Source of the DNA: a virus
DNA: 53,491 nt
Direction: 5' to 3' (one strand)
Virus record (IMG/VR): IMGVR_UViG_3300048091_000418
Coordinates: 1-53,491 of that record
The notes beneath the pieces were generated by a model. That model did no database searches and had not been told where the DNA came from. It saw only the letters and a program-made list of their open reading frames with translations. A program made the translations under genes and the position numbers. Below are positions 21,553-28,341 of this stretch, in pieces (within the stretch, counting starts at the first letter, position 1; every line of letters begins with the position of its first letter).

Positions 21553-22472
21553 GCATGGGCCTTATGGTCGCCGCGATGAAGATTCGCGTCGGCAATCCAC
21601 TGCGCAAGCTGGTGCTGATCAAGTTGGCAGACAATGCCAGCGATCTGGGTGAGTGCTGGCCGTCCTATCAGCACATCGCCGACCAGTGTGAGATCAGCAA
21701 GCGTTCCGTCATGAACCACATCACCACTTTGTGTGAGGCTGGACTGTTGCGCAAGGAAATCAGGAAGGGCGGCCCGAAGGGGAACTCGTCGAACGTTTAC
21801 TTCCTGACCCTCGATGGTGGTGCACCTCCTGCACCAGGGGTGGTGCAGCAGATTCACCAGGGTAGTGCAGCAGGTTCACCCCCTAGTGAATCTCCTGCAC
21901 CAGGGGGTAGTGCAGGAGCTGCACCCAGAACCAGTCACTCTTCTGAATCAGTCAATGAACCGGTCATTGAACCAGTTGCAACCCCGGCTCACGCCGAGGT
22001 TGTGCCGGCTCAGTCCCGCAATCTGGTGCTGGTGGTTGATCGCACCGATACGCCACGGGTTGAAATCCCCGCTGACATGCCGGGCCCCAAAGACCAGTCC
22101 TGCAAAACCTTCAAGGTCTGGGCGAACTACGCCATGGCCTACCGCAAGCGCTACAACACCTGGCCGGTATGGAACGGCAAGGTCGGCGGCCAACTCGGTC
22201 AATTGGTCGACCGCCTCGGTGCTGACGTCGCCCACCACGTTGCCGCCCACTATTTGAAAAACAGTGACTCCGCTGTCGTGCGCAAGTGCCACAGCCTCAA
22301 CGAGCTGCTGGCCAACGCCGAGAGCTACCACACCCAGTGGGCCACCAATCGCCAGATGAACGCGACTACTGCCCAGCAAATCGAGCGTAAACAAGCGAAC
22401 CTCAACGCTGGTGTAGAGGCGGCCCAGCGCATCATGGAGCGTGTAGGAGGTTCGGCCAATGAATTCCTCTAA
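21549..22472 (+). CDS. Helix-turn-helix replication initiator (lambda O-like role)
   Basis: 307-aa protein. The N-terminal winged helix domain (about 8-90: LVLIKLADNASDLGECWPSYQHIADQCEISKRSVMNHITTLCEAGLLRKE) is the HTH_36 type found in phage initiators. A Gly/Pro/Ala/Ser linker (about 90-150) is encoded by an array of five iterons. A C-terminal domain includes FKVWANYAMAYRKRYNTWPVWNGKVGGQLGQLVDRLG. By analogy with lambda O it should bind the iterons and recruit replication partners. The GTG at 21549 overlaps the Rha stop and has GAGG upstream; an ATG at 21555 is possible. Confidence 0.85.
   Translation: MSMGLMVAAMKIRVGNPLRKLVLIKLADNASDLGECWPSYQHIADQCEISKRSVMNHITTLCEAGLLRKEIRKGGPKGNSSNVYFLTLDGGAPPAPGVVQQIHQGSAAGSPPSESPAPGGSAGAAPRTSHSSESVNEPVIEPVATPAHAEVVPAQSRNLVLVVDRTDTPRVEIPADMPGPKDQSCKTFKVWANYAMAYRKRYNTWPVWNGKVGGQLGQLVDRLGADVAHHVAAHYLKNSDSAVVRKCHSLNELLANAESYHTQWATNRQMNATTAQQIERKQANLNAGVEAAQRIMERVGGSANEFL
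21820..21924 (+). repeat. Five-iteron array, candidate replication origin
   Basis: Five 15-bp units of the form GTG(C/A)A-N5-T(G/T)CAC start at 21820, 21843, 21865, 21886 and 21910, a period of 21-24 bases. Each unit is itself a dyad. They lie inside the initiator gene, as lambda ori lies in O, and encode its low-complexity linker. Phasing near two helical turns would place bound initiator on one face of the DNA. Confidence 0.75.
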
Positions 22473-23259
22473 CCGCATGGGTCCTGAACAAATCGCCCGC
22501 CTGGCGCTGGCGATCACGGCCACCTCTGAGGTGCTGGGCCAGACCATCACGTCCGAAGCCGCCGAGATGATGGCTGACGACCTGGCTGACTATCCGGCTG
22601 AAGCTGTCGCCGGCGCACTGAAAGCCTGCCGCCGGGAGCTGACCAGCAAGCTGACCTTGGCCGCCATTCTCCAGCGTGTTCAGGCAGCCGACGGTCGCCC
22701 GGGCAAAGATGAAGCCTGGGCCATCGCCATGACCACGAACGACGAGTTCGAAACCGTGGTGCTAACCGACGAAATCCAACTGGCTCTGGCCGCCGCAAAA
22801 CCTGTCCTCGACGCCGGCGACAAAGTCGGGGCGCGCATGGCGTTCATCAGTGCCTACGAGCGACTGGTCGGCCAGGCGCGGGAAGACAACAGGTGCGTCA
22901 ACTGGCACGTCTCTGTTGGCTTCGATGCCAGCCGCCGCGTGCAGGCGATCACCAAGGCTGTGCAAATGCAGCGCATCGCCCATGAGCATGGCCAGAAGTA
23001 CTTGGCCGACCTGAGCGTGACACCTGTCACCGAAGACGGCCGGGCAGTCGTGGCGCTGCTCACCGGTGAAGTTGCGCGACCATCACCAAAGCTGCGCGTA
23101 AAGCTCGCCGCCGTGAAGGAGTCGATGCTGGAAATGCGAAAGGCGAGCACCGAAAGGAAAACCGAAATGCGGATTGAAGCAGCCAACGAATTGGCGGATC
23201 GCCGAGCTCTGTTGATTCAGCAGGCAGAGCAACTAGAAGCGAAGAGGGCGGTGCAATGA
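22459..23259 (+). CDS. Replication-region protein, possible loader partner
   Basis: 266-aa protein overlapping the initiator stop by 14 bases. The N-terminal part (MGPEQIARLALAITATSEVLGQTITSEAAEMMADDLADYPAEAVAGALKACRRELTSKLTLAAILQRV) resembles the small helical domain seen in phage replication proteins near lambda P. The middle is alpha/beta, and the C-terminus is a basic coiled helix (VKLAAVKESMLEMRKASTERKTEMRIEAANELADRR). I see no Walker motif, so it is not a DnaC-type ATPase. A helicase-loading role is inferred only from its position after the initiator. Confidence 0.65.
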   Translation: MNSSNRMGPEQIARLALAITATSEVLGQTITSEAAEMMADDLADYPAEAVAGALKACRRELTSKLTLAAILQRVQAADGRPGKDEAWAIAMTTNDEFETVVLTDEIQLALAAAKPVLDAGDKVGARMAFISAYERLVGQAREDNRCVNWHVSVGFDASRRVQAITKAVQMQRIAHEHGQKYLADLSVTPVTEDGRAVVALLTGEVARPSPKLRVKLAAVKESMLEMRKASTERKTEMRIEAANELADRRALLIQQAEQLEAKRAVQ

Positions 23260-23726
23260 CCGACAAAATCAGCGTTAACTGCCAAGCCAGGCTCTCCGAG
23301 GCCATCACCAAGCTCAGCGCGATGTTCCGCGACAAGAAGTTCGTGGTGGTGTCGCTGCGCCCGGGCAAGGACCGCACGCTCGACCAGAACCGTCTGTGGT
23401 TCGCAATGTACAAGCGCATCGCGGAGATGACCCAGATTGGCGACGCCGGCGAGGCCCGCAAGTACTGCAAGCTGCACATCGGGGTTCAGATCCTCCTGAG
23501 CGAGGATGCCGGGTTCCAGGCTGACTGGTACCGGGTCATGCGTCATCTGCCCTACGAAACGAAGCTGGACATGATGGGGGAGTGCCATTTGTTCGGGCCG
23601 GACGGCTTCCCGGTGACCAGTCTATTCAATCGCGCTCAGGGCATCGCCTACACCGACCGTATCGTCGCGCGCTTTGCTCCGCAGGGCGTGTACTTCGATG
23701 ATCTTCTGAGCCAGGAGGCCGCATGA
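23256..23726 (+). CDS. ninB: NinB recombination mediator
   Basis: 156-aa protein of the NinB/Orf family. The signature KFVVVSLRPGKDRTLDQNRLWFAMYKRIAEM corresponds to lambda Orf, and DWYRVMRHLPYETKLDMMGE and GPDGFPVTSLFNRAQGIAYTDRIV follow. Lambda Orf binds single-stranded DNA and SSB and stands in for RecFOR in phage recombination. It overlaps both neighbours by 4 bases. Length is close to the family norm (about 140-150 aa). Confidence 0.9.
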   Translation: MTDKISVNCQARLSEAITKLSAMFRDKKFVVVSLRPGKDRTLDQNRLWFAMYKRIAEMTQIGDAGEARKYCKLHIGVQILLSEDAGFQADWYRVMRHLPYETKLDMMGECHLFGPDGFPVTSLFNRAQGIAYTDRIVARFAPQGVYFDDLLSQEAA

Positions 23727-24337
23727 TGCGAGCAGCCATCAAGGGAAAGAAGGCGCCCAAGCCGAAGAAATGCCGTGTCGAAACCTGTAGGGCCTCATTC
23801 GTCCCCGTGCGTCTTGGCCAAGTGGTCTGCAGCCCGGCCTGCGCAATCATCGATGCGCCGCGCCACCAGGTGAAAGCTCGCAAGGCTCTGGCGCAGGTAG
23901 AGCGTCGCGAGATCAAGGTCCGCAAGGAGAAGCTGAAGAGTCGGGCGGATCATCTGCGTGAAGCCCAGGCGGCGGTTAACGAATATGTGCGCCTGCGTGA
24001 CGCGCATCTGCCATGCATCAGCTGCGACTCGACGCCCAGCGATCACGACCTCATGACCGGCAGCCGATGGGACGCCGGTCATTACCGATCCGTCGGCGCC
24101 TGCCCTGAGCTGCGCTTCGAGCCGCTGAACATCCACCGCCAGTGCGTGAAATGCAATCGCAACCTTTCAGGCAATGCCGTGGAGTACCGCATTTGCCTGG
24201 TACAGCGCATCGGCGCCGAGCAGGTGGCATGGATTGAAGGGCCTCATGAGCCCCGCAAATACACCGTCGAAGAGATCAAGGCCATCAAGGCTGAATACAG
24301 AGCAAAGACCAGAGAGTTGAAGGGGAGAGCGGCATGA
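23723..24337 (+). CDS. ninG: NinG (Rap) recombination endonuclease
   Basis: 204-aa NinG/Rap protein. The N-terminal zinc ribbon KKCRVETCRASFVPVRLGQVVCSPAC is followed by a basic helix (VKARKALAQVERREIKVRKEK), then CISCDSTP, WDAGHYRSVGACPELRFEPLNIHRQCVKCNRNLSGN and the C-terminal VEYRICLVQRIG. Lambda Rap is a structure-specific nuclease that cuts D-loops and Holliday junctions. All Cys/His positions of the family pattern appear intact. Confidence 0.93.
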   Translation: MMRAAIKGKKAPKPKKCRVETCRASFVPVRLGQVVCSPACAIIDAPRHQVKARKALAQVERREIKVRKEKLKSRADHLREAQAAVNEYVRLRDAHLPCISCDSTPSDHDLMTGSRWDAGHYRSVGACPELRFEPLNIHRQCVKCNRNLSGNAVEYRICLVQRIGAEQVAWIEGPHEPRKYTVEEIKAIKAEYRAKTRELKGRAA

Positions 24338-24879
24338 CATATCGCAACGTGGTATCCGCAGTGGTTCGCGCGCTCGCCGCCGAGACCATCAACTCCGCCG
24401 GCGGCTGCGACTTTGAGCCAAGGGTCCAGTGTGCCAAACAGAAAGGGGAGATCGTTGGGAGGGAAGCGGCGTTCCTCCAAGACTGCTGGGTGTTCAGCCG
24501 GCTACACAAGTCGCTGTCGGCTGCGCATTGGCGCGTGCTGGTGGCCAAGTTCTCGACTCACACCGAACGCAAGCATGCAGCGATCGCAGAACTGACAAAG
24601 GTCATGCGCTCACCGGCGCCGGAGCGGTTTCTGCATTGCGCTGTCGTGACCTGGGCATTACCGAAACTCGCCGGCGTTGACGGAAAGCGGTCGACCAATG
24701 TGCTGCCTGCCGGCTGGTACGAGATGGACAATTGGTCGAACGAGCCGCATCCGATCAAAACTCAGGAGCGCTGGCGGCGCGACATCCGCAAGGCGCTGGA
24801 GCGGGAGGTCGATGAGGCTTTGATGTCCGCTCAAACGCTGCTGGATGCAGAGGAACTCATTGAAACAAAAGCCGCTTGA
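24334..24879 (+). CDS. Phage protein after ninG, possible late regulator
   Basis: 181-aa basic protein overlapping ninG by 4 bases: MTYRNVVSAVVRALAAETIN..., VFSRLHKSLSAAHWRVLVAKFSTHTERKHAAIAELTKVM, and WALPKLAGVDGKRSTNVLPAGWYEMDNWSNE. It is the last gene of the rightward early operon, followed by a strong terminator at 24954. In lambdoid phages this place is held by Q-type antiterminators. I do not see a diagnostic Q motif, so the late-regulator role is position-based. Confidence 0.55.
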   Translation: MTYRNVVSAVVRALAAETINSAGGCDFEPRVQCAKQKGEIVGREAAFLQDCWVFSRLHKSLSAAHWRVLVAKFSTHTERKHAAIAELTKVMRSPAPERFLHCAVVTWALPKLAGVDGKRSTNVLPAGWYEMDNWSNEPHPIKTQERWRRDIRKALEREVDEALMSAQTLLDAEELIETKAA

Positions 24880-24953
24880 CGGTCAATGAGCCAATGAGCC
24901 ATTATCTATCCATCCTGTCGTACTTGCGCATGTAGGTCATGCAAGCGACAAGC

Positions 24954-24988
24954 AAAACCCGGCCACTGCGCCGGGTTTTCGCTTTTTT
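24954..24988 (+). terminator. Strong rightward terminator at the early/late junction
   Basis: AAAACCCGGC/GCCGGGTTTT, a 10-bp stem with a 6-base loop, followed by CGC and six T. It separates the early operon from the lysis and morphogenesis part, as expected for a site that late antitermination must pass. Confidence 0.85.
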
Positions 24989-25009
24989 GGACGCGGCCAC
25001 CTGATTACT

Positions 25010-25555
25010 CTAGAGAGAGGAGGCGATCAATGCGCCTGGTGCGGCTTCGGCGGTCTCTGCGAGCAATGCGTGTGCATGGCTGAAAACGCTTAGCTGCGCA
25101 CTGATGTCCTGAACACGACTGTCAGAAAGCAACGGCCCGCGGAGGTGCAAAATGTGCGCATTCACGTGCGACCTGTACTTGCCGTAATCCGCTATGACGG
25201 AGTGAGGGATCGATACGGCCTCTACGACTTCGTATGATTCATTGAAAATCACCGCAACGAGTTCGTCGAAATCGCCTTTATCCAAATTGCGTATAGCGCC
25301 TAGCTGTCTGGATTTGTTTTTGTGGCTTAAACGGCGTGCCTTTATTTGGATCTTTTTGCCTGCTTCAGACTCCGCGTCGTGGCCGGCAGCTGAGTTCTTG
25401 GCGAGCTTCAATCCGAGGGCTGAAGCAACCAGCCATTCAGCATAGTCGCCGACGGGATTGTTCATTGTTCTCAGGACACCACGAACTCTGAGCTCGCTTA
25501 TTACTTCAGATTGAAGCTTGAGTAAGTCTTTTGTCTGGAGATTAGCGAGATTCAT
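25010..25555 (-). CDS. DUF6998-like protein with PD-(D/E)xK-type features
   Basis: 181-aa protein starting MNLANLQTKDLLKLQSEVIS. The central block NPVGDYAEWLVASALGLKLAKNSAAGHDAESEAGKKIQIKARRL has the Glu...Asp...Gln-x-Lys spacing of restriction-like nucleases. QLGAIRNLDKGDFDELVAVIFNESYEVVEAVSIP follows. The pattern matches DUF6998, found next to restriction and defence loci, from memory. It is a lone minus-strand gene after the early terminator, a classic lysogenic-conversion place. I use 25555 as start; the longer frame upstream has no ribosome site. A defence role is inference. Confidence 0.7.
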   Translation of the reverse strand: MNLANLQTKDLLKLQSEVISELRVRGVLRTMNNPVGDYAEWLVASALGLKLAKNSAAGHDAESEAGKKIQIKARRLSHKNKSRQLGAIRNLDKGDFDELVAVIFNESYEVVEAVSIPHSVIADYGKYRSHVNAHILHLRGPLLSDSRVQDISAQLSVFSHAHALLAETAEAAPGALIASSL

Positions 25556-25837
25556 CGTGCGAGAGTCCTGTGATGCAGAGCAAATGGCGACGTTTGCATT
25601 GAATAGCGCTCTGTGTCGCCACTTTACACCTACAGCCCTCGGTAACGCCTGTGCGTCGATACCGGGATAGTGGGAAAGATCCCGCACCCATTCAGGGCCT
25701 CGACATTGATCGGGGCATTTTCGCTTTCGGCCCCGCCACACCCATTGCTCCGAGCTGGGAGTGCTGCGGGAGCTGATTCAAATCCGCAGGCCATCGCCTG
25801 CCAACAGATCACCACTCCCTGACGGGGAGGAACCGAG

Positions 25838-26170
25838 ATGCCAAACATGCCAGACAAACCAGACACCTGGGCGATAGCGCTTGCGTGGTTGAGCCAGCAT
25901 TCGCCGATCCTCTATGCGGCTGCGCTGTCCTGCGCAATGGCAGTCCTTCGCATCACTTACGGCGGCGGCACGCGGCGCCAGATGTTGGTGGAAGGCGCGA
26001 TCTGTGGTGGGTTGACCCTGACCATCATCAGCGGCTTGGATTTCTTTGGCCTGCCGCAAAGCATGGCCACCTTCGCCGGCGGCTGGGTTGGCTTCCTAGG
26101 AGTGGAGAAGATCCGGAACATCGCGGATCGGGTGACTGACTTCAAGTTGCCGAGTCGAAAGCCCGAATAG
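25838..26170 (+). CDS. Lambda S-like holin
   Basis: 110-aa holin with three likely membrane spans (about 25-42, 52-70, 74-93): PILYAAALSCAMAVLRITYGGG, MLVEGAICGGLTLTIISGLDFFGL, and MATFAGGWVGFLGVEKI. Pattern and length follow lambda S (107 aa). It begins MPNMPDKPD, with two Met codons three residues apart, like the dual starts that give lambda holin and antiholin. GGGGAGGAACCGAG precedes the first. The endolysin lies 24 kb away, which is unusual. Confidence 0.9.
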   Translation: MPNMPDKPDTWAIALAWLSQHSPILYAAALSCAMAVLRITYGGGTRRQMLVEGAICGGLTLTIISGLDFFGLPQSMATFAGGWVGFLGVEKIRNIADRVTDFKLPSRKPE

Positions 26171-26378
26171 GTAAAATCGTACTGTGCGGCGCGAGCTTTT
26201 GGATCTGTTCGGGACAAGAAACCCGCTCATTCAGAACCTGGCAATGAGTTTCTGCCTGCGCAGCGTGTAAGAAATTCTGATTGATCGCCTCGCCCGTGCG
26301 GACATCAACGACTCGGTAGTAGAACCCGTTCAGAACGCCGTTGGCGGGTCGCTTTTGCACGATAAACACTTCTTCCAT
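26142..26378 (-). CDS. Small protein convergent with the holin gene
   Basis: 78-aa protein starting MEEVFIVQKRPANGVLNGFY then YRVVDVRTGEAINQNFLHAAQAETHCQVLNERV. Two strands and a helix make a compact fold likely. The 3' end overlaps the holin end by 29 bases on the other strand. The ribosome site is weak (GGGGGCC). I see no family name, and coding status is moderate. Confidence 0.55.
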   Translation of the reverse strand: MEEVFIVQKRPANGVLNGFYYRVVDVRTGEAINQNFLHAAQAETHCQVLNERVSCPEQIQKLAPHSTILPIRAFDSAT

Positions 26379-26485
26379 TGCTCGGCCCCCGTAAGTCAAT
26401 TCTTACACCCTAGTCGGTGAAGGCTCATTTTCCAGTGAAGCGGATGAGCGGGGCCTCTGCTTGACCGATTAATCGCTTAGAAACT

Positions 26486-26527
26486 TGTCGCGACATGTTT
26501 CGAGAACCAGCAAATTGTGTCGCGACA
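26486..26527. promoter_or_regulatory. TGTCGCGACA site pair upstream of the Acb2-like gene
   Basis: Two perfect TGTCGCGACA palindromes at 26486-26495 and 26518-26527, 32 bases start to start. This spacing is identical to that of the pair in the Rha gene at 20778-20819. The second ends 18 bases before the ATG of the Acb2-like gene. They could be operators linking the two genes. Confidence 0.6.
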
Positions 26528-26545
26528 CGCGACGAGGAAAGCAGC

Positions 26546-26776
26546 ATGGATAACCAGCACAAGAAAATCACCGGTTACCGCGACCTGAGCCAGTCGGAAA
26601 TCGACGGTATGAACTCCATCAAGGCGCTTGAAGCTGACGCGGGTGAGCTGTTCAAGCAGATCAGTCAGATTGAAGGCGTTGATCCACGCCTGCTGGCTTT
26701 GGCCAAGACGAACCTGCAACAGGGCTTCATGTGGTTCGTGCGCTCGATCGCCAAGCCTGCTGATCCGTTCAGCTGA
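26546..26776 (+). CDS. acb2: Acb2-like anti-CBASS protein
   Basis: 76-aa protein MDNQHKKITGYRDLSQSEID... followed by MNSIKALEADAGELFKQISQIEGVDPRLLALAKTNLQQGFMWFVRSIAKP. The GYRDLS-x2-EI-x2-MN-x-IK and LA-x2-NLQ-x-GFMW-x-VR-x-IA-P blocks match, as I recall it, the Acb2 (Acb2/Tad1 hairpin) family of phage proteins that bind cyclic oligonucleotides made by CBASS and stop abortive infection. It is predicted to be a helical hairpin. The start follows GAGGAAAGCAGC. It lies after the holin in the lysis/moron region and is coupled to the next gene (TGATG). Confidence 0.78.
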   Translation: MDNQHKKITGYRDLSQSEIDGMNSIKALEADAGELFKQISQIEGVDPRLLALAKTNLQQGFMWFVRSIAKPADPFS

Positions 26777-26964
26777 TGAGCAACGTCACCCGCCTGCACC
26801 ACGCCCTGCCGATGAGCGCAGACATCAACAAGGCCATCGTCGACTTGGATCGCGCCATCGCCAAAGCAATCGACGCCGCTAAGTCCGCCGGTCTGCCGCA
26901 GGGGTTGATCGTCGCGCTGCTTCACGGCCAGGCGCACAGCGAGACTGCCTGGATGGTGAGTTGA
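26776..26964 (+). CDS. Small helical protein coupled to the Acb2-like gene
   Basis: 62-aa protein MSNVTRLHHALPMSADINKA... followed by IVDLDRAIAKAIDAAKSAGLPQGLIVALLHGQAHSETAWMVS. One long amphipathic helix then a short one. Its start shares one base with the upstream stop, so translation is coupled. Function unknown; a partner or second counter-defence gene is possible. Confidence 0.6.
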   Translation: MSNVTRLHHALPMSADINKAIVDLDRAIAKAIDAAKSAGLPQGLIVALLHGQAHSETAWMVS

Positions 26965-26975
26965 ATACGTATCCG

Positions 26976-27164
26976 CTATGACTCATCGTACTCACGATAA
27001 AGTCTTTCTAATGCTTGGTTGTATTCCTCGCCGGTGTGCTTGGCCTTGAGCGCCTTAATCGCATCCAACGCATCCGCAACGGCGGCGGCATCGTTTTTGT
27101 TTAATCGCGCAGCCCTTTCTCTAGCGGCCTGAACTATTAACTCTTCATTTATCCGCACGATCAT
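26976..27164 (-). CDS. Small helical protein, unknown
   Basis: 62-aa protein MIVRINEELIVQAARERAAR... then LNKNDAAAVADALDAIKALKAKHTGEEYNQALERLYREYDES, almost wholly helical and charged. AAAGGA touches the ATG at 27164, so a GTG two codons further in (27158) may be the real start. It is a lone minus-strand gene, divergent from the metallopeptidase gene at 27225. Function unknown. Confidence 0.55.
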   Translation of the reverse strand: MIVRINEELIVQAARERAARLNKNDAAAVADALDAIKALKAKHTGEEYNQALERLYREYDES

Positions 27165-27224
27165 TTCCTTTGTGATTTTCCCGAACGCATAACCATAGAC
27201 AGTCTTGGACAAGGAGGTGGACCG

Positions 27225-27848
27225 ATGAAGCGTCCGCATCCTCCAAAGGGTCTTGGCCTGTTCAATGAGGGTGATGATTACCCGATCAGCTTCGTGCCGG
27301 CTTCTGATGTTGCTGACTGGTTGTTCTCTACGATTATTGACCCCGATGGCGAGCTGCACAATGAAGATCATGAGCATTTGATTGATGCCGATCTCGCTGT
27401 GTTATGGGCAGCTGGCGGGTTCACCAAGCAGGGCCGGACAGTGGTTGGCCAGGCCGAACAGGTCACGTTCCGCTGTGGACCATGGCAGAAGGGTAGGCAA
27501 GAGCAACAGATGACTCAGTGGTTCGGTCGAGTGCCTTCCTACCTGATCACCCTGGATGCCAGCTACTGCGCCCAATGTTCGGACGCTGACTTCTGCGCCC
27601 TGATCGAACACGAGCTTTATCACATAGCCCAAGAGCACGACGTATTCGGTGCCCCCAAGTTCACAAAGGAGGGAATGCCGAAACTTTGCATGCGCGGCCA
27701 CGACGTCGAAGAGTTCGTCGGTGTCGTCCGCCGCTACGGTGCGAGCGCTGATGTCCAGGCGCTGGTAGACGCTGCAAACAATCCTGCCGAGGTAGGGAAA
27801 TTGAACATATCGAGGGCCTGCGGAACCTGTCTGCTCAGATCGGCCTGA
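27225..27848 (+). CDS. Putative phage metallopeptidase
   Basis: 207-aa protein with the zinc-metallopeptidase motif HELYH (His129-Glu130-His133) inside DFCALIEHELYHIAQEHD, and a likely third ligand further on (His138 or a later His/Glu). This matches a phage-encoded family annotated as putative metallopeptidase. Several Cys (CAQCSDADFC) lie just before it. AAGGAGG is at a good distance from the ATG. It lies right before the terminase genes, where related phages often carry it. Substrate unknown. Confidence 0.8.
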   Translation: MKRPHPPKGLGLFNEGDDYPISFVPASDVADWLFSTIIDPDGELHNEDHEHLIDADLAVLWAAGGFTKQGRTVVGQAEQVTFRCGPWQKGRQEQQMTQWFGRVPSYLITLDASYCAQCSDADFCALIEHELYHIAQEHDVFGAPKFTKEGMPKLCMRGHDVEEFVGVVRRYGASADVQALVDAANNPAEVGKLNISRACGTCLLRSA

Positions 27849-27879
27849 CCCCTGACAGACCTAAGACGGAACTAACCCT

Positions 27880-28341
27880 ATGGCAGCCCTGAACAGTGAG
27901 GTGAAAGGCTTCATAGTTCAGGCCTTGGCGTGTTTCGACACTCCTTCGCAGGTTGCGGCCGCTGTCCGAGAAGAGTTCGGCATTGAAGTCACTCGCCAGC
28001 AGTGTGAGGCCCAAGACCCAACCAAGCGCGCCGGAAGAGATCTGGCGAAGAAGTGGGTGACACTGTTTCACGACACCCGAAAGCGCTTCCGCGAAGAGAC
28101 GGCAGAGATCCCGATCGCCAACCGTGCGTTCCGCCTCCGCGCTATGAATCGATTTGTAGAGCGTGCCGAGACGATGAAGAACATTGGTCTGGCCATGCAG
28201 ATCCTGGAGCAGGCCGCGAAAGAAAGCGGCGACATGTACATCAACCGGCACCGGAAGGACGAACCGGACGATGAGCCGGCAATCCCGACCCGCATCCAGG
28301 TCGATGTAGTGGATGCGAGGAAGCCGAATGCCGAGCCTTAA
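27880..28341 (+). CDS. terS: Terminase small subunit (DUF2280)
   Basis: 153-aa protein. N-terminal helix-turn-helix (LNSEVKGFIVQALACFDTPSQVAAAVREEFGIEVTRQQCEAQDP), then a helical oligomerisation part (IANRAFRLRAMNRFVERAETMKNIGLAMQILEQAAKES) and an acidic tail. This is the DUF2280 pattern, which stands next to large terminase genes. It should recognise the packaging site (cos or pac). The next gene starts 14 bases before its stop. Confidence 0.85.
   Translation: MAALNSEVKGFIVQALACFDTPSQVAAAVREEFGIEVTRQQCEAQDPTKRAGRDLAKKWVTLFHDTRKRFREETAEIPIANRAFRLRAMNRFVERAETMKNIGLAMQILEQAAKESGDMYINRHRKDEPDDEPAIPTRIQVDVVDARKPNAEP

Noticed and set aside
25740-25800. tRNA-like TTCAAATCC near the holin gene
   Set aside because: The flanking bases do not pair as a T-arm and no cloverleaf can be drawn; it is only a CTGCGG/CCGCAG hairpin.
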